Positions 31,190 to 42,415 of a stretch of DNA of 64,000 bases are shown here, piece by piece; position 1 is the first letter of the stretch; every line of letters begins with the position of its first letter. Position numbers and translations under genes: made by a program. The DNA is from Spirometra erinaceieuropaei. Its lineage: Eukaryota; Platyhelminthes; Cestoda; Diphyllobothriidea; Diphyllobothriidae. The stretch is taken from positions 531,781 to 595,780 of the forward strand of contig CACRXP010000006.1 in NCBI GenBank assembly GCA_902702965.1, given 5' to 3'. The notes beneath the pieces are model-generated. The model did not search any database, was not told where the DNA came from, and saw nothing but the letters and a program-made list of their open reading frames with translations.

Positions 31190-32342
31190 TAACTTTTGCC
31201 TAGAGGGAGGGGGGGGGAGTAGACATGGCACTTGATCAGTATTGTCCTAGGATTTCGTAAGGACATAATCGAAGCAGTTGGCCTGTTGTCCTTAGCGCAC
31301 TCTAGCTGGAAACGTGACGTATTGAGTGGAAATTAGTTTTAGCGTCTTGTTTACATGGTGGTCATCAAAGTTATGTTCCGAGCTATTTGTGCGGGCTGAG
31401 TTCCCGTCAATATGAGGCGCGTTGAACTCATCCATGATCAAGATACCCGGTCATGCGGCCAACTTTTTGAGCGCCTCCAGCAGACGAACGTCGGATGTGT
31501 GGTCCCGTTTCGGCGGCTAATTGGCTGTCGGGAAATCGAGGCTCAGTGAACCCTGCACTTTAATAGACAATTGGATTACCTCGGAAGTACACGAAAATTT
31601 ATCGGTGTTGTTCAATATCATTACTCCATGTCTCCCTCCATGACGCCCTTACCTGTCCCATTTGAACAGCTTGTAGTCCGGCATGGTTAATTCACGGTCA
31701 TCCACGTGTTGAGTTAACCAGGTTTCTACTAGTGTGATTACGTCAGGAGGCAGACCACAGAGGTGGATATTCGGCTCGTCGAGCTTTGATAGCAAATTCT
31801 GCACTTTGGTATGCATGAATTTTAATTTTAAGCTGACAGGAGATGTGGTTACATTGTGATTAGCACCTTCAGTCGATTGCACGATTTCTCGGACCGAACT
31901 CGTTAAATGGAAGAATGATGGCCGTTGCCTTATTTGGTTGTTTTTATATTGCTAAACTGTCCCCCTCCCTGCGTTGAGCCTTTTTCTCAGTCCCAGACGT
32001 TGTGGATGACTTTTCAGTCTTTACGCTGGCGGGTGGCCCGGTTGAAAAGGACTCCTGCTTTGGAACCTTTTATTCTAAATCGTCTGGGAAAATGAGACTG
32101 GCTTGCTCGCTGCTGACCAGCACAACTATAAGAGTCCAGAGACGTGATGATTCCGATGAATTTTATGTCACTTTTCTGAAGCGAAAGGCTTTGATCACTT
32201 CCCTTGCTGCAGTGGGTGCCAAAATATTATTGCATAGACCTTGGAAGAGTGGTAGTCTTTCTAACCCCACTGCCTGTCAGTGTTTGCACTTGATTTCGGG
32301 AGCCCCTGAATAATGAAATATTCCTCTCTGTCGAGTTCCTTT
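31190..32342 (-). pseudogene. CR1-type LINE, ORF1 and endonuclease parts (unit 2)
   Basis: ORF1 remnant from about 32342 (REEYFIIQGLPKS, later FFQPGHPPA). Endonuclease from 31882 (KLDEPNIHLCGLPPDVITL, VETWL with the catalytic Glu kept, then a frameshift; MDEFNAPHID-like stretch near 31440). The Ser-Asp-His motif reads GKSYQVV near 31200, so it is dead. No reverse transcriptase. The GGGCTGAG at 31393-31400 is the empty version of the insertion site filled in unit 3. Confidence 0.7.
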
Positions 32343-32879
32343 TTATTTTCCACGGAGGTGTCGTGCCCTAAATAGTGTAGTGATGTGTGATTATTCGCTG
32401 GTAATGGTGGGGTAAATGCTAATTCGCAATTCGTTTGTTTGAGAGCTGTTTAGACAAGCTTGAAAGAAGCATTTGGTAGAGGAGACTGTGGATATTAATC
32501 TCTCATTTTTATGAAGGAGTCGATGTCCCTGTTCCTTCTGGGTATATCAAACTCGAACTGTTTCTGAGAACTTTCAAGGATTTAAGGAGACACGAAACTT
32601 AACATGGTGGACGGGACGGTCGTCGATGTCTCCGTTTCGGCTTCTTTCCGGAAACACCCTCCATTTTTCTTGGTTGTTTTGCGATCTGTTCACTTTTTCT
32701 CCTAGTTTTTTTCGTTTCTTTGCCGGCCGTATAATCTCACTGTCTAGCTATTCCTACTGGGGCTGCTGTAACAAGTACAGGCGACACATGCGCGTCTTGC
32801 TAAAACTACAGACAATTGTACTGTTTGGCCTTTTGTCAAGGGGGATATTCTGACTCAATAAGATCTATTATTCTCGATA

Positions 32880-32881
32880 TA
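32880..32881 (+). repeat. TA target duplication, left
   Basis: TA directly before the inverted-repeat element; the partner is 33874-33875. Unfilled copies of this site read GATATAATGA (for example near 54256). Confidence 0.75.
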
Positions 32882-33873
32882 CAGTGCGTGATCTATCTCA
32901 TGAAATGTTGGCTGAAATTCTGAAATGCATTTTCGATTAGGAAGGATTACTTGGTCGCGGTTGTAATACAGATTATCTTAAGGCATACTCTTATAACATT
33001 TTGGACTCGGCAGGATGTCGGCTTTTAAATGCACTCCTTTTAATCTCCTGTGGAAAGCGTGCTCGGTAAAAAATGACTACTTATGTTGCATGCATTTTTC
33101 CCATTGATTTTCGATGGTCTTGGAAATTCAAATATATTTTATAGAAACCACAAACATAAGTATGCGTTCTTTATTCAGTCAATAGAGAAACACGTCTTCT
33201 TTGTATTTTCTACTTAAGGAAAGAGTATAATTAGGCTTTAAAAAAGTTCCCAATTATGAGACTTTTTAAGACCGCGCAATGTCCATTCACATAGCATCGT
33301 ACCTGGCCGTTTACCACTGCTCCTCATGAAATGTACAACATGGTCCGCATCCATCGCAAAATTTTATGGACCCTGTATGATATCTCTTTAATGACATATA
33401 AAAATATGGGATTTTCTTTACGCGGAACGCATGCACCTTGTAGAGTGTAATCACTAAGCGCTAATGCAACGAATGATCAGGCTCCAAATTTTTCGGCAAT
33501 TAGACAAACTTTTTTAAAACTTGATTATAATCCTTTCTTAAGTGTAAAATATAAAGAAGACCTGATTCTCGATTGATTAACTAAAAAAGCATATTTTTGT
33601 TTGTGGTTTCTATAAAATATATTTGAATTTCCAAGACCATCGAAAATCAATGGGAAAAATTCATGCTACATAAGTAGTCATTTTTTACCGAGCACGCTTT
33701 CTACAGGAGATTAAAAAGAAGTGCATTTAAAAGCCGACATTCTTCCGAGTCCGAAATGTTATAAGAGCATGCCTTAAGATAATCTGTATTACAACCGCGA
33801 CCAAGTAATCCTTCCTTATCGAAAACGCATTTCAGAATTTCAGCCAACATTTCATGAGATAGGTCACGCACTG
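32882..33873 (+). mobile_element. Young TA-flanked element with 285-bp inverted arms
   Basis: 992 bp. Left arm 32882-33165 and right arm 33589-33873 are inverted copies with about 14 differences by eye (about 95% identical), around a 423-bp centre. The tips read CAGTGCGTGA and TCACGCACTG, flanked by TA on each side. The TA duplication and CAGT tips fit a non-autonomous Tc1/mariner-type element. No transposase frame. It splits the unit 2 copy of the divergent ORF (the GWLIISR codons). The same site is empty in at least five sister copies. Single strands could fold into a long hairpin. Confidence 0.85.
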
Positions 33874-33889
33874 TAATGAACCATCCTAT

Positions 33890-34415
33890 GACACTTTAAT
33901 CCATATTCCATCCCTCTTTAATCTATTTCTTCCATGATATTTACATCCGCCATGGGGTGTCACAGCGAAAATGCCCATGTCGGAGTTGTGGCGTCGAAAA
34001 TTTTCAGTTGGCCTTTCAAATCAAACTCTTCCACTTTACACGCCATATTAGACCTTACATCTACGATATCAGCACTGCCTTCACCAACATGTCGTGTAAA
34101 AAACGATCAGTTTAAGTACTCTCGCAGTTGCAACGAGGTAGTTGCATCACAACCCCCCCCCCCCTCCCCAATTTATCGACATACGTCAGCCTATCAGACA
34201 TGTGACTGCATCGAAAGCCAAGCCATTTACAACCGACGCTCACCAACAGTCACCGCAAAACTGACCACCATACCACAACGGCTTTCCAGACCTGGAGCAG
34301 TCTGAATGGTGCGTTAAACAGGTTCACGTCCCTACCTCAACACTTGACGAAAGAACACAGCTCTCGACAGTACAGGGCGGCGGCGACGGCGGTGGTGGTG
34401 GCGAAGACAAACCCC
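33890..34415 (+). promoter_or_regulatory. Upstream flank of minigene copy e
   Basis: About 0.5 kb matching the flank of copies c and f. Includes a run of 12 C near 34153, and a GGC/GGT tract at about 34377-34402 just before the TATA box. The frame 33934-34305 crosses it but is not kept elsewhere. Confidence 0.4.
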
Positions 34416-34416
34416 C

Positions 34417-34425
34417 TTATAAATT
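34417..34425 (+). promoter_or_regulatory. TATA box of minigene copy e
   Basis: TTATAAATT, about 60 bases before the start codon at 34480. Confidence 0.55.
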
Positions 34426-34479
34426 GGAGTCCTTCTGACGGGACGAGTATTCACTGAAACCACACCTCTCTGAGAAGTC

Positions 34480-34855
34480 ATGGCTAGACGACAATATGAT
34501 GATCCTAGTCTCCGTCAGACAGCGGGTCTCACCTTCCCCGTTCTTAATGGACAGAAATATGTCTGCAATGGAAGCCGCTGCGTACGACTTCCGACAAAAT
34601 ATGAGAGTACGTTTATGTTTCTACGCTTCAATGTGCATTTTTTGTTCTGATTTTGACATAATGCGTTTGATAGAAGCAGTAGTGGCGGGGGGGGGGCGGG
34701 TAAAGGTTATTGATTTCCCCACATGAATTTGCTTGTGTTGAATAAATCCACTAATTACGCATGCTCACTTTCCATTTGCAGTGTACATGGCGAAGGAGAG
34801 ATCTGCCTCCAAGTCTGGACGCATCCGACGAACAAATTTGGAGGAGCAAGTGTAA
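34480..34855 (+). CDS. Two-exon minigene, copy e (slot 1)
   Basis: Exon 1 34480-34606 (127 nt), intron 34607-34781 (175 nt; donor GTACGT, acceptor TTTGCAG, phase 1), exon 2 34782-34855 (74 nt). 66 codons plus TAA; protein identical to copy c. The protein has MARRQYDDPSLRQTAGLTFP at the start, the pair CNGSRC in the middle and a Lys/Arg-rich end (MAKERSASKSGRIRRTN). No signal peptide, no transmembrane segment. Complete gene layout: GGC tract, TATA, ATG in an AAGTCATGG context, intron, stop, AATAAA. Exons nearly invariant against copies c and f, intron diverged. Function unknown; no family recognised. Confidence 0.7.
34687..34696 (+). repeat. G-run inside the minigene intron
   Basis: Ten G in the intron of copy e. 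Copies b and c have runs of 8-10, copy f a short one, copy a none. A length-variable tract that does not touch the splice sites. Confidence 0.6.
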
Positions 34856-34917
34856 CAGACTCTCCGTGCTGAGACGACTGACAATCACTAGCTTTTTGTT
34901 TTAATTGCCTTTGCAGT

Positions 34918-34923
34918 AATAAA
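34918..34923 (+). terminator. Polyadenylation signal of minigene copy e
   Basis: AATAAA, 62 bases past the stop codon. Confidence 0.6.
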
Positions 34924-34929
34924 TATGCA

Positions 34930-35254
34930 TTTTGTGCCAAGACATGTCTGCTGCATTTCAAGGAGCACTGGTATTGTTTGTCAAATAAATCGACCGCAGC
35001 TTAAGACAGGCAGTAAGGAGTCGCCTGCTCGAAGTACACTCTGCGCTTCGGTTAGTCCTCTGCATTTTTCCTTATTATCAACTGAGCAGAATGCATGCAG
35101 CTCGATGAATAAGATAATAGGCATTAAAAAACGAAACAATTTTACAGTCTTTGTGGGATCCGTCGGTCGGTCAGAAAATTGAGGATGTCCTAGGCAACTA
35201 TATGGAGACAGTTGTCCTTTAGGTTCTAGCAGTTTCTGGAGAGAATTCGGTAGG
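34930..35254 (+). other. Stretch between minigene e and the 71-codon ORF
   Basis: Copy of 9240-9599. A short frame (34925-35182) is not kept in copy f. No gene supported. Confidence 0.5.
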
Positions 35255-35470
35255 ATGATTCATGTTTTGGGTCGACCATGCATACATCAACGCCAGTGCG
35301 GGTCCTACTTTCGTCTCCAAACTAATTATGGGACCAATAAAATGTTCAGGCCAGGGGCGGTGACTGGCATTGAATTCTTCTTGTTAACCACCTGTTTGCA
35401 TGTCTTACAGAGCGCTCCATCTCACCGTACAATCAGTTATTTCCGATCGGTTCTAACCAATGTCGCATGA
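35255..35470 (+). CDS. Conserved 71-codon ORF (unit 2 copy)
   Basis: Plus-strand copy of 9236-9021. The N-terminus differs because of a small deletion (MIHVLGRPCIHQRQCGSYF), then it rejoins GAVTGIEFFL and SAPSHRTISYFRSVLTNVA. Unknown function. Confidence 0.3.
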   Translation: MIHVLGRPCIHQRQCGSYFRLQTNYGTNKMFRPGAVTGIEFFLLTTCLHVLQSAPSHRTISYFRSVLTNVA

Positions 35471-35754
35471 TCCACAAATGGCAGTCCTTGACAGTCCTAC
35501 TGACCTAATGTCAAAATTCTTTGATGCATTTTGATTCTTAACTTCTCTCTGACAAACCCTAACACCAGCTGAAGGTTTGTCGGCCAATGCTGCAGGAAGT
35601 GGTTGGGTGCTCATTCCAGTTACCGGCTGACTGTGCTTAACAAGCTGTTCTGTGTTTGATAAAAGTTTGTGCCAGTAGGCATTCACGGCATGTGGCTACC
35701 GTCCATGTCTGTTTCCATTTATCTTTGAGAAATTTGTGAGACATATATTCCGGT
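35471..35754 (+). other. Spacer without recognised gene
   Basis: Copy of 8737-9020. Confidence 0.5.
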
Positions 35755-36066
35755 ATGCCTATTGATCCCTGTCCCGCCTCTGAATGTGTTTCTTCTGTAT
35801 GCTCAAGCCGACGATGCGGGTTTAATGAGGAGGATGCAGGCCGAATAATAACATGCAGTTATAAAAACCGTTTTAGCTTTTCACATGGGCTCGTCGTTAT
35901 TTATAGCAGAGAGGGGAATGTTGACAGTGAAATGATAATGGAGAATTTTAATAAGATTCAATCAAGATGTGCATTTAACTTGGCATCAGACAGTCGGAAC
36001 AGTGACGAAGCAATTCAAATTGCTGAATGCCAGTCTAATAAAGCGGGGAGCATGCGAACTCCTTGA
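35755..36066 (+). CDS. Cysteine-rich small ORF (unit 2 copy), 103 codons
   Basis: Starts MPIDPCPASECVSSVCSSRR; the same frame runs beyond the stop used in unit 1 because of small changes near position 69. Five Cys in the first 21 residues. Unknown. Confidence 0.3.
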   Translation: MPIDPCPASECVSSVCSSRRCGFNEEDAGRIITCSYKNRFSFSHGLVVIYSREGNVDSEMIMENFNKIQSRCAFNLASDSRNSDEAIQIAECQSNKAGSMRTP

Positions 36067-36235
36067 TTCCTGGCGGAAGTCTGACGTACAATGGCGAAAT
36101 GCGCTGGTGTGAGCTGGAATTCCTGCATAGGTGCTGCGCTGAATCCCTCAACAGTGGACTGACTCTCGCGTCGGCTGCGATCGGAAGGACAAGGGGTAAG
36201 ATGTGGTCTGGTAGCCCCACGTGATGGACACAATA
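36067..36235 (+). repeat. Block G-like stretch before the telomere-like array
   Basis: Copy of 8250-8526; nothing intact. Confidence 0.45.
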
Positions 36236-36356
36236 CTGTTGGTTTAGAATTTAGAGCTGCAGTTACGGTCTAGGGCTAGTGATGGTGATAGTGTTAACGG
36301 CCAGGGCGTAGGGTCATGGTAAGGGCTTAGTGTTAGTTGTTAGGGTTAGGTGTTAG
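36236..36356 (+). repeat. Degenerate telomere-like array (unit 2)
   Basis: Words such as TTAGGGTTAGG and GGGTCATGG on plus; nearly identical to 49726-49851. Confidence 0.5.
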
Positions 36357-36549
36357 CGCAACTATTTCTCAACCATTCTAAATACAGCGGCAAATCTCCA
36401 ATAGCTTTTTCTTTGCATACAATTATTCGACCTCGTCACCTGTGGGTTCCGCGGCCCCATCTGTAAACATCATTATTAACACCGGTCCCGTATTACACGC
36501 CGTGGGGTTTGTCTACTTCAGGTGGGGCTACATAACCACATCTGACCGG

Positions 36550-36965
36550 ACAGGGTCACACATAAGTGCATTCGTAAGCGAATTCCTTAGAGATTAGGGC
36601 TCTGTTAGTCATTTGATGTTAAACTATGCAATTTGCGAGTATCTTTCTATCTGCACTGATTGCCTAGTCCATGACAGGTGACATTTTTGTGGCTTCTCCA
36701 TCTTCTTTCCCTGTCAAGCAAGGAGAGTATATTTTGTAAATTTCGTATTCCTCGTTTTGGTTGAAGCTGAACGTCACCCATTTGCTATGGGACAGCAGAT
36801 ACGCTCCATCAAATGTCATCTTTCAGAGTTCCGAATGCGCCCTCCAACCTTTATTAAGACCTTGGAAGATATTACCGATCAGCACTTTTAAGAGATTGGA
36901 CGGCTAACCTAAAGTACCCCGATCGACTTAACTTTTGAGACATCATCTTTTCGGAGCATTTGAAA
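36550..36965 (+). repeat. Module M, copy 7
   Basis: Array-side copy of module M, small ORF broken. Confidence 0.6.
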
Positions 36966-36969
36966 CGTA

Positions 36970-38357
36970 GAATATATATTGACGCTACTGGTTTTTTCCT
37001 AGTACTATTACCTTTTATGCAGCCACAAGTAACAGCATTCAATAATGACCATGAAATGATATTGTTGGTTTCTGCGTTGACGGAATACAGTGCTGTTATG
37101 GACGGAAATGAGTTAAGGTGGAGAGTGCCTGCATTCCGGTCTAACCAAGAGTACCCTTGGAGCAGAATGGTGGAACAAGGATCTGTTAAACCAGCCGGTA
37201 GCCAAGGCCTCAGAGACAAGGTTAGTTAAGGGCTATGGTACTTTTCCACTAGTCTTAAAAATGCTCTCGATGTTTGGCGTGACTATTCCTAGAATGAATT
37301 ACAATGCTCGAAAAGGGTGGCCTGTGTTTGGTTGGGGGCTGCTTGGATGCCCTTGTGTCATCTATGGGATTGTGTCGAAGAACAGACTGTTTGTGCCCAG
37401 TTCAGTCCGCTGTTTACTGCGTTTTTACTAGAATTGGCGTGTCCGAAAAGACCCACTACATGCACGGCTCCTGTTAACGTGGTTTATCCAACACGTTAAT
37501 CTCTTCATAAAGTCGTAATTTGTGGATAATCGAGTGCAGTGTCGTGGTGCGATGGGGCTTCAGTCTGAGTGGGAATTCTTACTAAGTGGGCTGCGAGCAG
37601 CCGCTACCTCAGCGACAATAATAATTTCGGTTTTTGAACCTCCTCAGAAAGTAATGGCTAACTTGGAGTTTCTCGGTTGCAATTAAGTTTTGTAGGTTCA
37701 GTTCAAATGTTGATATGGATATTTTGGCCGGAATCCACCAGCTAAAGCCAAACAACCACGTAATATTCGCAGACTGCGAGCATGCAGTCAGTAGTATGCG
37801 CGTGCGGCATAATTTACCCTGGTGACGCTACAGGAACTTGCTAAAAGTTGCGCTACGTGTTTTGTCGATATTTCTTCAATGCTTGACGCAGCTGCGAGGG
37901 ATTCGGCTCATCATTAGGACCCCAATCTGGTTTTTGGAATTTGAGTTCGCATGCCACTTTTATTTTAATTTCCTCACACGGAAGAAGTTTGTAATTTAAG
38001 CGCCGTCAACACTGCAATGAATACCACCCTATTTATCGCCTGCAATCTGTACTTGTTTTATGAAAGCACAAGGTATGTAACATGAAGGACTGAAAGGTAG
38101 AGTTCGCCAAGGTGATCCTGGGGCAGCCCGCCTTTCGTGTAGACCGCCATGTGGGTTCCCTACTTGCCATTATTAACAGTACATAGGCAGCTCGCTAAGA
38201 GTTCAACAGGTCAGGCGCAGTCAGCTGCATATGTATTATATTTGGTATGTGTCCTATGACACATCGTTCGTTGTGACCAGCAGTATGCTGGCGGGCGGAC
38301 AAAATGAAACCCAGTGAGTGAGGGCCACATGCCCACTTGACGTGATTATTAGAATTA
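36970..38357 (+). repeat. Unit block with broken CHLWDC ORF (unit 2)
   Basis: Copy of 19166-20591. The frame is shifted here: 37317-37499 keeps CHLWDCVEEQ and LACPKRPTTC, and an upstream part lies in another frame. The minus strand is open at 37219-36872. No recognised gene. Confidence 0.45.
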
Positions 38358-38733
38358 CAGCAGATGTGTTATCTCATGAAATATTAAACGAAATTCCGAA
38401 ATGCATTTGTGACTCGAAAATATTACTTAGGTAGGGCCGTAATATTAATTTCCGTGGAGCATAATTCCATGACAATTCCGTTACATGAATTCTTTTCATT
38501 TATTTTCGATGCTCTTATAGATTCAAATATACCTCGTATAAAACATGCATTAAAGTGTTCACTCTTTTACTTATTTGGCAGAACATACCGTCTTCTTCCA
38601 ATTTTATACCTGACGGAAGGATGCAATTTGGCTACAAATTGTGTCTAACTATGAGGTTTTTTAAGACTCTAATATGCCGGGACACTAGACATGGTGTCTC
38701 GGTTTGTAAAGTTAACTACATGGGTCAAATTGC
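38358..38733 (+). mobile_element. Truncated TA-flanked inverted-repeat element (unit 2)
   Basis: Left arm and part of the centre of the family member seen at 51785-52688; it starts after TA with CAGCAGATG. It ends abruptly where the second PLE begins, and the right arm is missing. Confidence 0.65.
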
Positions 38734-39449
38734 CAATAGAAGCGAAGATACGAGCCCCAGGAAGTAGTCTTGAAGGAGGAGACACGATCGCCGAGACAAG
38801 AGCTTTATTAGCCTGACGTTTCGGATTCCTACTCGAATCCATCATCAGACACAAAGAAGCAGAAACGGGTGGTTGTTGCAAAAGGGGCTGCGGTATTTAT
38901 AGGATGCAGTAGCCATGCTACCGCATACCTATGAACATTCGCGGCTCCCCCCTTCATCCAGGATCGTCGCACTTGGTGTGATCATTGCTTGATGGCCAAC
39001 ATTCGAGTCGATAATTGCTGCAATTTCATCACGCGCGTTGGATGTTGGCATGATGATTGCTCGACCATCTGACGTACCGATCCAGGTGTTGGGAAAAAAT
39101 GTTCACCTCCGCCCTCCCCGCATGGCTTGTTACTCCGCCTAGGCGACGTTTTAGCACGAAGTATGGGGTCGGAAGATCGTTGCACTTGTTGATGGACTGG
39201 GGGCCAGTAAACCATGATTGCAGTAGCTCCCGGCTCACTCAGTTGTCACCTCTTGCGAGAATTTCGGCCTCATCGAATTTGAATGTGTGGTCGGATCTCG
39301 TCGAATGCGCCGCAACTTGAGACCTGGCGTCATTTCTGCGCACCGCTGCCGCGTGTTCGGCCATTCTCATTCGGAGCTGTCTTCCGGTTTCTCCGACGTA
39401 GTTGCTTTGTCCGCAACTGCACCAGATCCGATAAATGGCTCCAGAAACT
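38734..39449 (-). pseudogene. 3' end of a second Penelope-like family (GIY-YIG domain)
   Basis: On minus from about 39446: AIYRIWCSCGQSNYVGETGR is a good GIY-YIG core, followed by EHAAAVRRNDARSQVAAHST, a stop (TGA) after EILARGDN, then SWFTGPQSINKCNDLPTPY. The residue before SWF is Gln where I would expect the catalytic Glu. Clearly another family than the unit PLE. The element is truncated at its 5' side (39449) and keeps its 3' tail with a hammerhead-like core and AATAAA (38809-38804). As far as I remember this type is widespread in tapeworms. Confidence 0.75.
38812..38850 (-). ncRNA. Hammerhead-ribozyme-like core in PLE tail
   Basis: On minus: CTGATGA (38848-38842), a perfect 6-bp stem GGATTC/GAATCC (38840-38835 with 38828-38823), then GAAAC (38822-38818) and GTC (38817-38815). 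These are the conserved hammerhead core words in order. Stem III would be nearly absent and stem I pairs poorly as far as I see, so it may act only as a dimer or be dead. PLEs are known to carry minimal hammerheads. Confidence 0.45.
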
Positions 39450-40155
39450 TGGAATTTAAATTGAGATTTGTACCTTAGGCATTCCCCATTTTCTTAAGAA
39501 ATTTATTATTTCTAGCCAACGCAACATTTCCTTCAATACTTCTTTCGAGTTGGTATTTAGGTGAGGTCCTTTCATTGTTAAGCTGGAGTTTTACTCGAGG
39601 CATTTGGCCTGAGTTCCGACTTACAAGAGATATTTTGCCAACTTTGGCATATTGCCTGATGCGGTCCACCTACTGTAGATTGCGTAAATTGCGTTAGAGT
39701 GCGTAAGGCAGGAAATAGGTCAAAATTAGCAAGGAATCTCAAGTCCAACGGAAATCAGCTTACATTTGTGTGTCAAAATTTCTTATCAATGATGGATTTT
39801 TAATTATGATTCGTGTGTCAACTGCACGTATTTCTTCCTTCTTTAGCCACTTTGCAATATGCACACGAATGACCACAAATTGGATCTCACATGCTCTCTT
39901 CTTGCATGACATGCAGTCAGTGGTCAACAACTGATGCTTCGTTCCGCTTCGGCAACCAAAACGTCCTACCAGCGAGGAAGCCCGATAAAGTTCATTTAAA
40001 TGTATCTATAGGCTAACATTTATTGGCTTATATAATTGGTCGTATTTGGCAGATAGAGGCATAGTTTACCTCCAAAATCAAAATACTTGCCAGAAACATT
40101 ATGCTCCTACTACGGTTATCTGATGAACGCACGAAATTGCACAGATGATATCATA
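39450..40155 (+). repeat. Leader block, shortened (unit 3)
   Basis: Matches 24940-25660. The first kilobase of the leader, with both small ORFs, is missing. On minus, 39669-39475 reads NSGQMPRVKLQLNNERTS and KYQLERSIEGNVALARNNKF, a decayed protein fragment also seen at 1-120; unrecognised. Confidence 0.5.
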
Positions 40156-40159
40156 ATTC

Positions 40160-40560
40160 ATGGAGTCCATTTCCCGAGGTAAGATGGCGCGTAAACTGTG
40201 GCCATTAATTGTGACGGATTATGGTGTAATCCTACAACTTGATGTCATGGCCTTGTTTTCCTCAATACACCACAACTGGGTAATTAAAAGCATGGACCAA
40301 GGCTTACGAGACGCACCTGTTCAGACACCGACGCAGGATGTTTTAGAACTGCATAGACTCTCTTTCTCTCCGGAACTACTGCCAATTCGAACATAACTAT
40401 GGCCAACAGACTCAGGGAATTGCACCAGACTCCCCGATATCAGGGCTGCTCGCTGAATTAGTCTTGCAGGGAGTAGAAGATGAGGTTTTATTCAAAATCT
40501 TCAGCCCAAAATGTGGCTTCGCTCCGCAAATGACACCTTTGTTGCAGTGGAATTCATAAT
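40160..40560 (+). pseudogene. Penelope-like reverse transcriptase fragment (unit 3)
   Basis: 40160-40396 has motif A as LQLDVMALFSSIHHNW and a region up to the aromatic stretch, then a frameshift. Motif B follows near 40425-40460 (DSPISGLLAELVLQ in another frame) and motif C out of frame as SAND-TFVAVE near 40514-40550. Confidence 0.7.
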
Positions 40561-40639
40561 CATGCGCAATAAATAACCCATCAAATGCTCGACATAATGT
40601 TAAAATGCATAGTCTGGCTGGCAAACCGTTTCCCAAGCC

Positions 40640-42405
40640 TCACACCTTCTGGATAATTCCCGATGTAGGCTAATAACGTTGGGTAAGATTTCAAATAAAA
40701 ATGAATGGAAAAATATATATTCGACTTGCTGAACGTGGTCATCTGCTTTGCTCAATTCTGGACTTCGTCTACGTGATTCAAAATCAACTACGACGACGAT
40801 GACTACTGCAACGTACGTGACACCACGGATTTACTGCGTCACATAATGGTAAAATCCCCAGATGGGTTGAGTGAAATCAAGCGGCGCACGTGTGTCGGTT
40901 GGAATGACCGTGACCTTCAACATTAATTATCACGCCTCAAGTAGACCATGAGAGCACTTTTCTAGGTCCTTGCAAGACCCATTCATGTTGGATGGTCATA
41001 TGAGCGGGTGTGTGGTCACATTGACAACCGTAACAAGGCCACGGCGATTGGTGTTCATGTGACTTTGCAATCTATTCTTCCATTGGCAGTATTGGTGTGA
41101 GCAAGGCTCCCTCTTGGCCTCGGGCTCCGCCTCCACCTAGCTTTTATGCACACGGTTCTCCTTACCGCTTCGTTAGCGCTCTTGTCTGTGGGGCCCTTGG
41201 TTTCTCAGCAGTAACTTCAGCACCCATCGCGCTGCCCTCAAGATGGAACAGGTGGTTCTGGTCTACATATACTGTAAAAATATAGGCCAGACATTCATTT
41301 CATTCCTAATAGTATTATGGGTTTCGCAGTCAGTGGGAAAAGAGTTTGCTTCATGACCCAGGGAGGCTTGTCAGGGTAAGCAACAAAAACTACAGGACCC
41401 GTATCCACGGCTTCAGCGTCTTTTTTGCCATCAGTAAGGCTGGACGTCCCCGTTCATTTCTTACATTATTCTTGGTCCCCCAGTCAGTGGTGGAAAATTC
41501 TAAAAAAACTGTTTGCAGCAGGACTTTGAGAATTATGATTAACCTTGTTAGTGGAAGGAGATGGGAGGGGCGACAGCGACTGCCGGAACCGTATCCACGC
41601 CTTCAGCGTCTTCTGTCATCGTTGAGGAGAGAAACCTCTTTTTCCAACTCCGAGACCGCCCTGGATCCAGACAGCTGAATCGCTGGTGGGATTAGTAGGA
41701 GAGCTGAAAAAGATCTTTCAAAGTGCATCACAGGTAGAAATGTCTTTAAAAAAGGACGGTAGTTTGCTAGACTTTTAATACAACCATTCTCCAGTAAGGA
41801 CAGTTGGTGTAACCCACTGAGTTACATATGCATAGCTAATTACAGTATTTGTTTTGGTAGGCTCTGTTTAGTTTATTAATTCATAGCCACAGGAATTCTT
41901 CATTTGGGTGTTATCTCCTTGATCCGTCGTGTCAGGCCTTTATTTCCTAGTTTTTTCCCAATGTACTTGCATAGCCTTTCGCTATCCATTCCGTACGCCG
42001 CAACTTACTTATTTCTCCCAAATAACTAGTTAAACCCTTTGTGGTCTGTCGGTACTCACCAATTAACGTGTACTATAAGTATCGTCGGCTGCATTTTGGT
42101 TTATTTCGTCTCGCTTATTACACAAACGTGCGGCTCTCTCGACAACTCCAAACGGTTTCTGTTTTCAAACTTATTTACTTCTTTATTTGGGAGAAATAAG
42201 CTCTTTGGGAAATATAAATAGGTTTTATTGTAAAGTTTTGACTTTGGTTCCCCAAATAGTCCTCAGACGTGAAGTAAGTGTTCAAAACTGTTAACATTGA
42301 AACATGCCTAAAAGTGTACTTTGCCCTGTCACTCCTGCTGGCGTAATGTTCTGATTGGCCAATGTCTTTCCCACTTATCCTTGAGGCTGTTGTATACCGC
42401 ATCCA
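40640..42405. other. Zone between convergent PLE halves (unit 3)
   Basis: Copy of 15000-16440 with a longer frame at 41346-41678 that is open only here. The part around 42120 lacks the stretch present in units 1 and 2 near the TTATTAATTC region. No recognised gene. Confidence 0.45.
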
Positions 42406-42415
42406 ATTCTACGCG

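Noticed and set aside
40790..40830. ACG/GAC trinucleotide repeat as a CRISPR-like or satellite array
   Set aside because: Only a few units, no spacers, and part of a dispersed repeat. No CRISPR array, rRNA or tRNA was found anywhere in the window.
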